64,000 bases of DNA from Albitalea sp966211955. Lineage in GTDB: Bacteria; Pseudomonadota; Gammaproteobacteria; Burkholderiales; Burkholderiaceae_C. This document shows, one piece after another, positions 27,292-38,591 of the stretch. The notes below the pieces were generated by a model, which saw only the letters and a program-made list of their open reading frames with translations, searched no databases and was not told where the DNA came from. Both the position numbers and the translations under genes were made by a program. Where the stretch lies: NCBI GenBank assembly GCA_966211955.1, contig CBIHOF010000009.1:139296-203295 (forward strand), read 5' to 3'. Position 1 is the first letter of the stretch. Each line of letters begins with the position of its first letter.

Positions 27292-28056
27292 TCAGAAGGT
27301 CTTCTTGACGGCGAGGACCAAGCCGCTGCGGCCGAGGTTCTTGCCCGACGGCGACGGATACGCGATCACGCCGTTGTCGGTCTTGGCATCCGTGCCCACG
27401 ACAGCCGCGCTCCAGGTGAAGCCCGCGGCGTCCTTGGCCACGGTCAAGGAGTAGTCGGTGTACGAGCCATAGCTCCAGTTCTTGACCTTCTGGTGGCCGA
27501 TGTGCGGCGTCACGGAGAACCCGCTCACGTCGAAGGTGGCGCTCAGGTCGAGGTAGCCGCTGCCCTTGCTGTCCAGCGAGCCGAACAGGTTGGTGAGCGA
27601 GTGCGAGTACTTGAGCGTGGCCGGGCCGAAGGTCAGGGCGCCATAAAGCTCGAGCGTGTTGGCGTTGGCGGCCAGGTTGCTCAGCTTGTTGCTCGGGTAC
27701 CAGTACTGCAGCAAGCCGACGTCATAGCCGAAGTCCTTCTGGATCTCGCCCTTGTAGCCGCCGTAGAAGTCGATTTCCACCGGGGCGCTGCCGGTGTCGA
27801 CACCGGCGATGGTGCCTGCGTCCTTGATCCAGGAGATGGTCGAACCCCAGGTGCCCACGTAGAAGCCGTTGGGCAGCGCATAGTCGGCACCGCCCTGCAG
27901 GGCGGGCTTCAGGCGGCTCTGGGAGATGCCGCGATAGCGATAGTCCGTGGTCAGGCTGACGTTGAACGACAGCGGGTTGGCGTCCTCCGCGTGGACGAGC
28001 ACCGGCATGGTCGAGACGACGGTCGCAGCGGCCAGACTCAAGAGGGTCTTCTTCAT
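27292..28056 (-). CDS. TorF family putative porin (Gcw_chp), NlmA-like
   Basis: Outer-membrane beta-barrel-like protein of 254 aa. The signal peptide ends at LVHAED, and the family opening FNVSLTTDYRYRGISQS follows. The C-terminus ends in a Phe (LAVKKTF), the outer-membrane assembly signal. Homologous genes stand in front of glnK-amtB in other beta-proteobacteria; in Herbaspirillum seropedicae the gene is called nlmA and is nitrogen-regulated, from memory. A role in bringing nitrogen compounds across the outer membrane is inferred only. First gene of the operon. Confidence 0.85.
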   Translation of the reverse strand: MKKTLLSLAAATVVSTMPVLVHAEDANPLSFNVSLTTDYRYRGISQSRLKPALQGGADYALPNGFYVGTWGSTISWIKDAGTIAGVDTGSAPVEIDFYGGYKGEIQKDFGYDVGLLQYWYPSNKLSNLAANANTLELYGALTFGPATLKYSHSLTNLFGSLDSKGSGYLDLSATFDVSGFSVTPHIGHQKVKNWSYGSYTDYSLTVAKDAAGFTWSAAVVGTDAKTDNGVIAYPSPSGKNLGRSGLVLAVKKTF

Positions 28057-28101
28057 CGTGTGGTTCTCCAGGGGGTTCTATGAAAGTGCCGGGGCCACTT
28101 C

Positions 28102-28117
28102 TGCAGCTTCTGTGCCC
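28102..28117 (-). promoter_or_regulatory. sigma-54 (-24/-12) promoter of torF-glnK-amtB
   Basis: On the minus strand the sequence is GGGCAC-AGAAG-CTGCA against the consensus TGGCAC-N5-TTGCA. Both invariant doublets, GG and GC, are present with exact spacing. A transcript would start near 28091, giving a 35-nt leader before the torF ATG. Confidence 0.75.
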
Positions 28118-28170
28118 GCGTGCAACAAGGCTTGACTGCCCCAACGAAGCGCATTAGTGCCCCGAAATCG

Positions 28171-28187
28171 TGCACATACACGGTGCT
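28171..28187. promoter_or_regulatory. NtrC-like enhancer site
   Basis: TGCAC-N7-GTGCT matches the NtrC dyad TGCAC-N7-GTGCA at nine of ten defined positions. It lies about 85-95 bp upstream of the predicted sigma-54 start. A single half site, GGTGCA, is near 28223-28228. Both fit nitrogen-limited activation of the ammonium operon. Confidence 0.6.
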
Positions 28188-28340
28188 GATCGGCTGGTGG
28201 TCAGGTTGTCGGAGGCTCTTTTGGTGCATGCGGCCAAGCCGACCGCACCTCGCCCATCGGAGTGGCCCGCATGGGGTGCGCGCCGCGAGCCCGCCTTGCG
28301 CAGAATCGCCGGCCATTCACACAAGAGACAGGGAGTCCCG

Positions 28341-29858
28341 ATGTCGTTGGCCGTCCTCCACAGCCGTGGCCTGCATGGGCTTGCGGCGCCCGAAGTCACC
28401 GTCGAAGTGCATCTGGCCAATGGCTTGCCGAGTTTCACGGTGGTGGGACTGGCCGACACGGAGGTGAAGGAGGCGCGCGAGCGGGTGCGGGCGGCGCTCT
28501 TGCACAGCGGGTTGGACTTTCCCCATAACAAGAGGATCACGGTCAACCTTGCCCCAGCCGATTTGCCCAAGGAGTCCGGCCGATTCGATCTTGCGATGGC
28601 GTTGGGCATCCTCGCGGCGAACGGGCAGATCGATGCGCAGAAGCTCGCGCGCTACGAGTTCGCCGGTGAGCTTTCGCTGGCCGGGCATCTGCGGCCGGTG
28701 CGCGGCGCGCTGGCGATGGCGCTCGCCATGCGGCGCATCGGGTCGAGCCGCGCGCTGGTGCTGCCGGAGGCGAGCGCGAGGGAAGCGGCGCTGGTCGAGG
28801 GCTTGAAGATCCATCCGGCCGCGCACCTGCTCGATGTGGTGCAGGCGCTGGTGCCCGATGAGGCGGCGCAGGGGCTCGCGACGCTGGTCGCGGACAAGCG
28901 CGCCTGTGCGGCGTTCTTCCCCGACCTGCGGGACGTGAAGGGCCAGTCGGCGGCCAAGCGTGCGCTGGAGCTTGCTGCTGCTGGTGGGCACAGCCTCTTG
29001 ATGGTCGGGCCGCCCGGCACCGGCAAGTCCATGCTCGCACAGCGCTTCATCGGGCTCTTGCCGATGCTTTCCGAAGACCAGGCCCTGGAGTCGGCCGCGG
29101 TGCTGAGCCTCACCGGGCACTTCGATGTCGCGCGCTGGGGGCAGCGGGTGCTGCGCACGCCGCACCACACGGCCTCGTCGGTGGCGCTGGTGGGTGGCGG
29201 GTCGCCGCCAAGGCCTGGCGAGATCTCGCTGGCCCACGAGGGCGTGCTCTTCCTCGACGAACTGGCCGAATACCCGCGGGCCGCGCTCGAAGCCTTGCGC
29301 GAGCCCCTGGAGACGGGTCGCATCGTCATCTCGCGCGCGGCGCGGCAGGCGGAATTCCCGGCGCGCTTCCAGCTCATCGCGGCGATGAACCCGTGCGCCT
29401 GCGGACACCACGGCAATCCACTGCGCTCATGCCGCTGCACGCCGGACGGCATCGCGCGGTATCAAGGGCGCATCAGCGGCCCCTTGCTCGACCGCATCGA
29501 CCTGCAGGTGGAAGTGCCTGCCGTGGCGCCCGAGACGCTGGCCGCGTCACCCGACGGCGAAGCCACTGCGCAAGTCGCCACGCGCGTGCAGGACGCACAG
29601 CAGCGTCAGTTGCGCCGGCAGGGCAGCCTCAATGCGGCATTGAATGGGGACGGCATCGACACGCATTGCGCGCTGGATGCTACGTCCTCGAAGTTCCTGC
29701 AGTCGGCGGCCACCAAGCTCGGTTGGTCGGCCCGCAGCTTCCACCGGGTGCTGCGCGTGGCGCGCACCGCTGCCGATCTCGCGAGCGATGAGCACGTGAA
29801 GACCCATCACATCGCCGAGGCCATCCAGTACCGGCGCGTGCTCAGCGCGAGCGGCTGA
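28341..29858 (+). CDS. comM: ComM/YifB family Mg-chelatase-like ATPase
   Basis: AAA+ protein of 505 aa. ComM is a branch-migration helicase that helps integrate incoming DNA in natural transformation. The order is the ChlI N-terminal domain (VEVHLANGLPSFTVVGLADTE), the Walker A MVGPPGTGKSMLAQR, Walker B GVLFLDELAEYPR, the zinc-like cluster CACGHHGNPLRSCRC, and a Mg-chelatase C-terminal lid ending HIAEAIQYRR. The ATG at 28341 has AGGGAG upstream. It is divergent from the torF operon. Confidence 0.93.
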   Translation: MSLAVLHSRGLHGLAAPEVTVEVHLANGLPSFTVVGLADTEVKEARERVRAALLHSGLDFPHNKRITVNLAPADLPKESGRFDLAMALGILAANGQIDAQKLARYEFAGELSLAGHLRPVRGALAMALAMRRIGSSRALVLPEASAREAALVEGLKIHPAAHLLDVVQALVPDEAAQGLATLVADKRACAAFFPDLRDVKGQSAAKRALELAAAGGHSLLMVGPPGTGKSMLAQRFIGLLPMLSEDQALESAAVLSLTGHFDVARWGQRVLRTPHHTASSVALVGGGSPPRPGEISLAHEGVLFLDELAEYPRAALEALREPLETGRIVISRAARQAEFPARFQLIAAMNPCACGHHGNPLRSCRCTPDGIARYQGRISGPLLDRIDLQVEVPAVAPETLAASPDGEATAQVATRVQDAQQRQLRRQGSLNAALNGDGIDTHCALDATSSKFLQSAATKLGWSARSFHRVLRVARTAADLASDEHVKTHHIAEAIQYRRVLSASG

Positions 29859-29865
29859 GACCGGC

Positions 29866-30678
29866 TCATGTCGAACGCGCTGACGCCCGCACCACGTTGT
29901 TCTCCACCGTCACGCGCGACCCGGTCGCCGGTGCGCTCTTCTGGCGGATGGTGCGGACATGGCCGTCGTCCATGCGCACGGTGATGTCGTAGAACTTCTC
30001 GGCCTTGGTGCGCTTCTCGATCTCGTTGCCCGCGAGGCCGCCGCCCAGCGCACCGAGGATGGTCATGGCCGCGCGGCCGTTGCCGTGGCCGAACTGGTTG
30101 CCCACCGCCCCGCCGACCACCCCGCCTGCCACCGCACCGACGCCGGAGCCTTTGCCCTTGACCATCACTTCGTGGACTGATTCGACCACGCCGCAATGGC
30201 TGCAGACTGCGGCTGCCACCTGGGTCGACGAGGTGCCGCTGGTGTTCGCGTGGCCCCCTGCCGAAGCAGTGCGGCCTGCCACCCGGCTGGGCGCCGTCGA
30301 ATGCGGCACCGGCTTGGCGGCGGGCACAGGCCGGGCACCCTGCGTCGTTGGCGCGACGGGTGCAGCAGGCGGCACGCCGTCATCGGGCGCCACGCCGGCC
30401 GCGACTGGGGGCACCGGCGTACCGATCTTGTCCATGGATGTCTTGGCCGATGGCTCGATCAGCGCCTCGTTGGCCGCCAGCGACGACTTGGCCGGCACCG
30501 ACGATGCCGGCACGAGGCCATCAACGGAGGTGGAGGGATGCCAGGCAAGGCCCGCCGCCACGCCCAGGCAGGCCAGCGCCAGTCCGCCGGCCAGCAGGAC
30601 GGCGTTGCGATTGAAGCGTCCGCCGAAGAAGCGGCCGCGCGATGCGGCCGGCGGGGACTCGAGGGTGTTCGCGTTCAT
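29866..30678 (-). CDS. glycine-zipper (17 kDa antigen-like) envelope protein
   Basis: Protein of 270 aa with one N-terminal membrane helix (AVLLAGGLALACLGVAAGLAW), so likely anchored in the inner membrane facing the periplasm. After a Pro/Ala-rich spacer comes CSHCGVVESVHEV, then a Gly zipper (GAVAGGVVGGAVGNQ and GALGGGLAGNEIE), and a small beta end. This is the layout of SlyB/PcpE-like 2TM glycine-zipper proteins. AAGGAA precedes the ATG. It is convergent with comM by 7 nt. Function is structural at best; not known. Confidence 0.82.
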   Translation of the reverse strand: MNANTLESPPAASRGRFFGGRFNRNAVLLAGGLALACLGVAAGLAWHPSTSVDGLVPASSVPAKSSLAANEALIEPSAKTSMDKIGTPVPPVAAGVAPDDGVPPAAPVAPTTQGARPVPAAKPVPHSTAPSRVAGRTASAGGHANTSGTSSTQVAAAVCSHCGVVESVHEVMVKGKGSGVGAVAGGVVGGAVGNQFGHGNGRAAMTILGALGGGLAGNEIEKRTKAEKFYDITVRMDDGHVRTIRQKSAPATGSRVTVENNVVRASARST

Positions 30679-30782
30679 GAAAGGTTCCTTTCTCGTTCTC
30701 CCTCTTTGAACGATGGAACCCGCCGGAACGTTGCATGCCGGGCTGAATCAGTTGTGATGATTTGTAGCCCCGACCGGCGGCG

Positions 30783-33548
<2,766 letters not shown>

Positions 33549-33586
33549 CAAAACGACCGCGCAACTCACCGCGGCCTGGAAGGTCG

Positions 33587-33676
33587 GGTGAGCGCCGTTG
33601 GAAGCCGGCTGGATGGCCGGCGAAACCCGCCCAAGCCTGGCAGCCGGTGTGGCTGTCGCAACGCTCCTTGGGCGAA
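33587..33676 (-). ncRNA. S-adenosylhomocysteine riboswitch
   Basis: On the minus strand P1 is CGCCCAAG (from 33676) with CTTGGGCG, a perfect 8-bp stem. The conserved core words are present: AAGGAGCGTTGC, then a small P2 hairpin CAGCC/GGCTG, GCCAGGCTTGGG, a GCCGGC/GCCGGC hairpin, and AACGGCGCTCACC. The last word pairs back with GGAGCG as the pseudoknot. It ends about 39 nt before the metH start. In this class SAH binding turns expression on, which suits a gene that removes homocysteine. Confidence 0.85.
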
Positions 33677-33787
33677 GGGCCGATTGTAAGGGGGCGCATC
33701 GACAACCCCGGGGTCAAGTTGGGTGCGGAAGTGCCGAAATGAAGACGACGCTGCGCCTTGGCGCACGATGCTTCGCTTCACCTGTCC

Positions 33788-34993
33788 ATGGCCGTCATCC
33801 AGCTACCCGCCCACGTTCTGAAGATCGGTTTCCCGGTGCCCTTCGCCTTGCGCGACGCCTCGGGGCACCTGCTCGTGCCGCGCGGAACGATGGTCGCCAC
33901 CGAATCGCAGCGGCAGCAGCTCATCGCCCGCGGCATCTACGTGGACGAGAACGATTCCGAGCAGTTCAAGAAGGCGCTGGCCGGCAAGCTCGATTCGATG
34001 GTGCGCAGCAATGCGCTGCTCGGGCAGATCGCGAAGGCCACGGCCGAGGTGCCGGAGACACCTGCCGCGGCAGCGGCAGCCCGCAAATCCGTCGCCGACC
34101 CGGTGAACGCCTGGAACAACCTGATGCTGCGCGCGAGCGCCCTGCTCCACGACCCGCCGCAGGCCGATTTCGGCTCGCGGGTGGAGAAGCTGGAGCGCGA
34201 TGTCGTCGAGCTGCTGGATGCCGACCCGGACGCCGGCCTGCTCACCCTCATCCACGCCACCACCAGCGAGCTGCACCAGTACAGCGTCACGCATTCGCTG
34301 CTGGTGACCAGCGTGTGCGAGCTGGCCGCACGCAACCTGCCCTGGAGCGCCGAGTGGCGGCCCTCGATGCGCCGCGCAGCGCTGACGATGAACATCGCCA
34401 TGACCACGCTGCAGGACACGCTCGCGCTGCAGGACGGGCCGGTGACGCCGCGCCAGCGCGACGTGATCGACGGCCACGCCGCCAAGGCAGCGCGCATGCT
34501 GCGCGAGCTGGGCGTGAAGGACGACCTCTGGCTGCAGGCGGTCGAGCACCATCACGCCTCACCGCCCGGGCCGCTGGCGCAGCTGTCGCCGTGGATGCAG
34601 CTGGCACGGCTCATCCAGCGCGCCGACATCTTCGCCGCGAGGCTGAGCCCGCGGAAGATGCGCCAGGCCATGCCCGCGATCGCGGCAGCCAAGGCGGCCT
34701 ACCTCGACGAGAACCAGAAGGCCGACGAGGCGGGCGCGGCGATCATCAAGGGTGTGGGCATCTACCCGCCGGGCAGCTACGTGCGGCTCGCAAGCACCGA
34801 AGTGGCGATCGTGCTGCGGCGCGGGCTGCGGGCGAATGAGCCGAAGGTGGCGAGCATCGTGAGTCGCAACGGAACGCCGCTGGGGGAGCCTGCGACGCGT
34901 GACATCCGGCAAAAGGCCTTCGAGATCACGGGCGGCGTGGCGCCGCATGAAGTGAAGGTGCGGCTGAATCTGCAGCGGTTGTTGCAGTTGTGA
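33788..34993 (+). CDS. degenerate HD-GYP domain protein
   Basis: Protein of 401 aa with no signal peptide. An N-terminal DUF3391-like part (QLPAHVLKIGFPVPF) is followed by an HD-GYP-type helical domain. The first ligand is kept (QYSVTHSLLV, about His169) and so are GHAAKAARMLREL and VEHHHA (about 253-257). However, the central His-Asp pair is replaced by Asn-Ile in ALTMNIAMTT (about 200-208), and no GYP loop can be seen. It is therefore unlikely to hydrolyse c-di-GMP and may only bind it or a partner. The ATG at 33788 is preferred over TTG at 33758. It is divergent from metH and convergent with the N-terminal metH half. Confidence 0.8.
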   Translation: MAVIQLPAHVLKIGFPVPFALRDASGHLLVPRGTMVATESQRQQLIARGIYVDENDSEQFKKALAGKLDSMVRSNALLGQIAKATAEVPETPAAAAAARKSVADPVNAWNNLMLRASALLHDPPQADFGSRVEKLERDVVELLDADPDAGLLTLIHATTSELHQYSVTHSLLVTSVCELAARNLPWSAEWRPSMRRAALTMNIAMTTLQDTLALQDGPVTPRQRDVIDGHAAKAARMLRELGVKDDLWLQAVEHHHASPPGPLAQLSPWMQLARLIQRADIFAARLSPRKMRQAMPAIAAAKAAYLDENQKADEAGAAIIKGVGIYPPGSYVRLASTEVAIVLRRGLRANEPKVASIVSRNGTPLGEPATRDIRQKAFEITGGVAPHEVKVRLNLQRLLQL

Positions 34994-35075
34994 GCCCCCC
35001 AGTCGCTTCGCTCCTGCCCCCAAGGGGCGCCGCCTGGCGGACCGGCAAAGCCGGATCCGCTGGCGTGGCTTGATG
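34994..35075 (+). repeat. dispersed intergenic repeat, copy 3
   Basis: Third copy of the unit, here on the plus strand: GCCCCCCAGTCGCTTCGC at the very stop codon of the HD-GYP gene, then CTCCTGCCCCCAAGGGG, a GGC..GCC hairpin, and GCTTGATGGGG. The tail to 35100 has CGCTTCGCTGCGCTTGCTTTCG, as in copy 5. Confidence 0.85.
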
Positions 35076-35104
35076 GGGCGCTTCGCTGCGCTTGCTTTCG
35101 TCGG

Positions 35105-36178
35105 CTAGGCGGCCATCAAGCCCGTGAACGCGCCATGCTGCAAGCACCGCGGCTGGTACTTGCCCACCCGCTGCGCAATCTGCGCGATGTGCGCGGGCGT
35201 CGTGCCGCAGCACCCACCGGCGATGTTGAGGAAGCCTGATTTCGCGAACTCCTCCACCAGGCTGCCGGTGATTTCCGGCGTCTCGTCGAAGCCGGTGTCG
35301 CTCATCGGGTTGGGCAGGCCCGCGTTGGGGTAGCAGCTCACGAAGGTGTCGCCGGCCACCTTGGCCAGCTCCTCGATGTACGGCCGCATCAGCGTCGCGC
35401 CGAGCGCGCAGTTCAGGCCCACCGCGAGCGGCCGCGCATGGCGCACGCTGTGCCAGAAGGCACTCACCGTCTGGCCCGACAGGATGCGTCCCGACGCGTC
35501 GGTGACCGTGCCGGAGATGATCACCGGCAGTCGCTCGCCGGTCTCTTCCATCAGCTCGTCCAGCGCGAAGATCGCGGCCTTGGCGTTGAGCGTGTCGAAG
35601 ATGGTTTCGACCAGGAAGAGGTCGCAGCCGCCTTCGAGCAGGCCGGCGGCCTGCTCCTTGTACGCGTCCTTCAGCTCGTCGAAGCTCACGTTGCGCGCGG
35701 CCGGGTCGTTCACGTCGGGGCTGATGCTCGCGGTGCGAGGCGTGGGGCCGAGCGCGCCGGCGACGAAGCGCGGCTTGTCGGCCGTCGAATACTTGTCGCA
35801 GGCCTCGCGTGCCAGCCGGGCACCCACCACGTTCAGCTCGCGAGCGACGAAAGCGAGTGAATAGTCTTCCTGCGCAACGGTGGTGGCGCCGAAGGTGTTG
35901 GTCTCGATGATGTCCGCGCCCGCCGCCAGGTACTGCTCGTGGATCTCGCGGATGACGTCCGGCCGCGTGAGCTGCAGCAGGTCGTTGTTGCCCTTCAGGT
36001 CCTTCGTGTGCTCGCGGAAGCGTTCGCCGCGGAAGTCCGCCTCGCCGAGCTTGTAGCGCTGGATCATGGTGCCCATCGCGCCATCGAGGATGGCGATGCG
36101 CTGCGCGAGGATGGCGGGCAGCGCCTGGGCGCGGGTGTATTCGCGGCTGGGCGCAAGAGAAGGGACGGGCGTGTTCAT
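35105..36178 (-). CDS. metH: methionine synthase, homocysteine-binding part
   Basis: First half of the split methionine synthase, 357 aa, a homocysteine S-methyltransferase barrel. The zinc cysteines are in GLNCALG (about 257) and GGCCGTTP (about 323-324); IETNTFGAT and LDGAMGTMIQ are further family words. It should act in a complex with the B12 half at 30783-33548. It starts 21 nt after the GGDEF-EAL gene stop on the same strand. I see no riboswitch here, unlike its partner, so the halves may be controlled differently. Confidence 0.94.
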   Translation of the reverse strand: MNTPVPSLAPSREYTRAQALPAILAQRIAILDGAMGTMIQRYKLGEADFRGERFREHTKDLKGNNDLLQLTRPDVIREIHEQYLAAGADIIETNTFGATTVAQEDYSLAFVARELNVVGARLAREACDKYSTADKPRFVAGALGPTPRTASISPDVNDPAARNVSFDELKDAYKEQAAGLLEGGCDLFLVETIFDTLNAKAAIFALDELMEETGERLPVIISGTVTDASGRILSGQTVSAFWHSVRHARPLAVGLNCALGATLMRPYIEELAKVAGDTFVSCYPNAGLPNPMSDTGFDETPEITGSLVEEFAKSGFLNIAGGCCGTTPAHIAQIAQRVGKYQPRCLQHGAFTGLMAA

Positions 36179-36199
36179 CCGGAGATTGTAGAAACCCCG

Positions 36200-38407
36200 T
36201 CAAGCCCCTGTCGCGCCACGGTGACGCCGCCGCGCCCGCAACGTCTGCACGCTGTGCAGGCCGTCGTGGGAGCTCGAGCGTGCGCCGCCGTCCATGACGG
36301 ACACATCCGTCTCGGCAAACAGCGAGGCGCGGAAGGCGTTCTTGGCCGGCTTGTCGTCCACCGCCCAGAGCATCAGCGCCCGTGCGGACATCGGCCGGGC
36401 GAAGAGGTAGCCCTGGAATTCGTCGCAGCCCAGCTCGAGCAATATGTCGCGCTGGCGGATGGTCTCCACGCCCTCGGCCACCACCTTGAGCCCGATGGCA
36501 TGCGCCAGCTTCAACACCGCATCGACGATTGCTTTCGCGTCGTCGCTCGTGTCCAGGTCCATCACGAAGCTGCGGTCGATTTTCAACTCCGTGGCGGGCA
36601 GGCGGCGCAGGTAGCTCAGGCTCGAATAGCCGGTGCCGAAGTCGTCGATCGAGAGGTGGATGCCCGCCTGCCCCAGCCGCTCGAAAGTGCGCTGCGTGAC
36701 CTGCGTGTCTTCCATCGCCACCGATTCGGTGATCTCGCAGGTCAGGCGTGACGGGTTCACACCATGGCGCTTCAAGGCGGCCTGGATACGCTCGACCAGG
36801 TCGTTCTGGCGCATCTGGAACACCGACAGGTTGATCGCCACGCGCATCTTCAGCCCGCGCTCGCGCCAGACCTTGGCCTGTCGACAGGCGTCCTCGATCA
36901 CCCAGTTGCCCAGGGCGCCGATCAGGCCGTGGCGCTCGGCCAGCGGGATGAACACGTCCGGGCTCAGCGTGCCGCGCGCCGGGTGGTGCCAGCGCAGCAG
37001 CGCCTCGGCCGCTGTCACCTGGCCGCTGCGCGCGTCGATCTTGGGCTGGTAGAAGAGCTCCAGCTGCTTGTTCTCGATGGCATGGCGCAGGTCGCGCAGC
37101 AGCTCGTGCTTGTCGCGCGCATCGTCCTGCATGCGCGGCTCGAAGGCCATGTAGGTGGAGCCGCCGGCCGCCTTGGCCGCATGCATGGCCGCATTGGCTC
37201 GGGCGATGAGCTTGGAGGCGCCGCCGTCCTCCGGGAAGCATGCAATGCCGATGGACGCCGACAGCTTGAGTTCGTGGCCGTCGCAATCGATGGGGCCGTC
37301 CAGCATCTGCAACAGGTTGGCGGCGGCGCGTGCGAGCGACTGCCGGTCGAGATGACCCTGCAGCATCAGCACGAATTCGTCGCCGCCCAGTCGCGCCAGG
37401 TTTTGGACGTTGACGCGCGGCGGCGTGATGAGGGTGCCGGCATGGGCGACCAGTCGGCGCCCGACCTCGCGCAGCACGCTGTCGCCCAGCGCATGTCCGA
37501 AGGAATCGTTGACGCTCTTGAAGCCGTCCAGGCCGACGACCAGCAGCGCCAGCCGGCTGCCCTGGCTCTCCGCGTGGGCCGCCGCCGTGCGCAGCGAACC
37601 TTCGAGCCCCACGCGGCTCAAGAGGCCGGTGAGCGGATCGGAATATGGCGTGCGTTCAAGGTGGGCGTGCGCCTGCTGCAGCTGCGCGCCCAGCAGCTGG
37701 TGCCGTCCGAGCATGCGGCGCTCCATGCGCCAGGCCTGCAGCGCCAGCATGGACATGCCGGAGGCCAGCAGCACCAGCAGCAGCTCGGCCGCCGGCTCCG
37801 CGGGGCCAGGCAGTGGCACGAAGGCGGCCAGCACCACGACCGGCAGCGCCTGCAAAAGCCCGACCGGCAAGGCCACCGCCGCGCTGCGTTTCCAGGGCGA
37901 GGACTGCTCGCGTCGCTGCCAATGGGCCAGCGTCCAGACCGTCGCCGATTGAGCCACCACCGCCGTCAGCGCGACTGCAATGACGGCCGCCAGCGGGAGC
38001 TTCCAGTCCATGGACTGCGCCAGCGCGGCAACCTGTGCGAACGTGAAGAAGGCCGCGCCAGCGGCCGCCGGGGTGCGGTGCCGCTTGCGCCGGGACAACG
38101 CGCCCGCAAAGGCCAGCAGCGATGCCGCAGTCGATAGCACGAGCGCCAGCGCCGCACCGGCGAGCGGTACGCGGCCGCTGCCGGCCAGACCCATGGCAAT
38201 GCACAGCGTGCCCGACCAGCTGCAGCCACCCACGATGATGGCCGCGGTGACGAGCCAGCTGCGCTGCACCCGCGCATCCGCGGCGTCAGTGCGCTGCGCG
38301 AGTGCCAGCGCGAGCATGCCGCCGAACCACAGGCCCACGCATGCAACGGCCAACCGCATCGGCAAGGCGATGTCGGCCAGCAAGGACACGTCGGCGGGCG
38401 AATTCAT
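36200..38407 (-). CDS. membrane GGDEF-EAL c-di-GMP protein
   Basis: Protein of 735 aa that can in principle make and break c-di-GMP. The first 235 residues hold about seven hydrophobic helices, presumably a sensor in the inner membrane; GTLCIAMGLA in it faintly recalls an MHYT motif, but this is weak. The GGDEF motif is intact (LGGDEFV, about 340-346). The EAL domain has EALLRWHHP (about 468-476), DDFGTGYSSLSYLRRLP and the catalytic Glu region in VVAEGVET. Both halves look active by motif. It is 21 nt upstream of the homocysteine half of methionine synthase and may be co-transcribed with it. Confidence 0.92.
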   Translation of the reverse strand: MNSPADVSLLADIALPMRLAVACVGLWFGGMLALALAQRTDAADARVQRSWLVTAAIIVGGCSWSGTLCIAMGLAGSGRVPLAGAALALVLSTAASLLAFAGALSRRKRHRTPAAAGAAFFTFAQVAALAQSMDWKLPLAAVIAVALTAVVAQSATVWTLAHWQRREQSSPWKRSAAVALPVGLLQALPVVVLAAFVPLPGPAEPAAELLLVLLASGMSMLALQAWRMERRMLGRHQLLGAQLQQAHAHLERTPYSDPLTGLLSRVGLEGSLRTAAAHAESQGSRLALLVVGLDGFKSVNDSFGHALGDSVLREVGRRLVAHAGTLITPPRVNVQNLARLGGDEFVLMLQGHLDRQSLARAAANLLQMLDGPIDCDGHELKLSASIGIACFPEDGGASKLIARANAAMHAAKAAGGSTYMAFEPRMQDDARDKHELLRDLRHAIENKQLELFYQPKIDARSGQVTAAEALLRWHHPARGTLSPDVFIPLAERHGLIGALGNWVIEDACRQAKVWRERGLKMRVAINLSVFQMRQNDLVERIQAALKRHGVNPSRLTCEITESVAMEDTQVTQRTFERLGQAGIHLSIDDFGTGYSSLSYLRRLPATELKIDRSFVMDLDTSDDAKAIVDAVLKLAHAIGLKVVAEGVETIRQRDILLELGCDEFQGYLFARPMSARALMLWAVDDKPAKNAFRASLFAETDVSVMDGGARSSSHDGLHSVQTLRARRRHRGATGA

Positions 38408-38591
38408 GGACAGCGGAACGGCTTTTCATGCGGCAGGCGCAAGAACCCGCAGTCTGCATTGGCCTGAGGGTCAGCGCCGGGTCAGCGTGCCTGCGCCGGG
38501 CGAAGTGCCGTGCAGGAGTAACGCTTTCTTCGACGGCGTGGCTTGGCACCGGGTGGCGCCCGTGCGGCAATCGCTCGAAGGACGCGGGCCT

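Noticed and set aside
28080..28180. Other -24/-12-like words upstream of torF, such as GGGCACTAATGCGCT
   Set aside because: The GG-to-GC spacing is one base short; the element at 28102-28117 is the only one with exact spacing.
33549..33787. Cobalamin riboswitch in front of metH
   Set aside because: No B12 box is visible; the conserved words are those of the SAH class.
36200..38407. MHYT sensor domain in the N-terminus of the GGDEF-EAL protein
   Set aside because: Only one weak local resemblance (CIAMGLA); the M-H-Y-T residues are missing.
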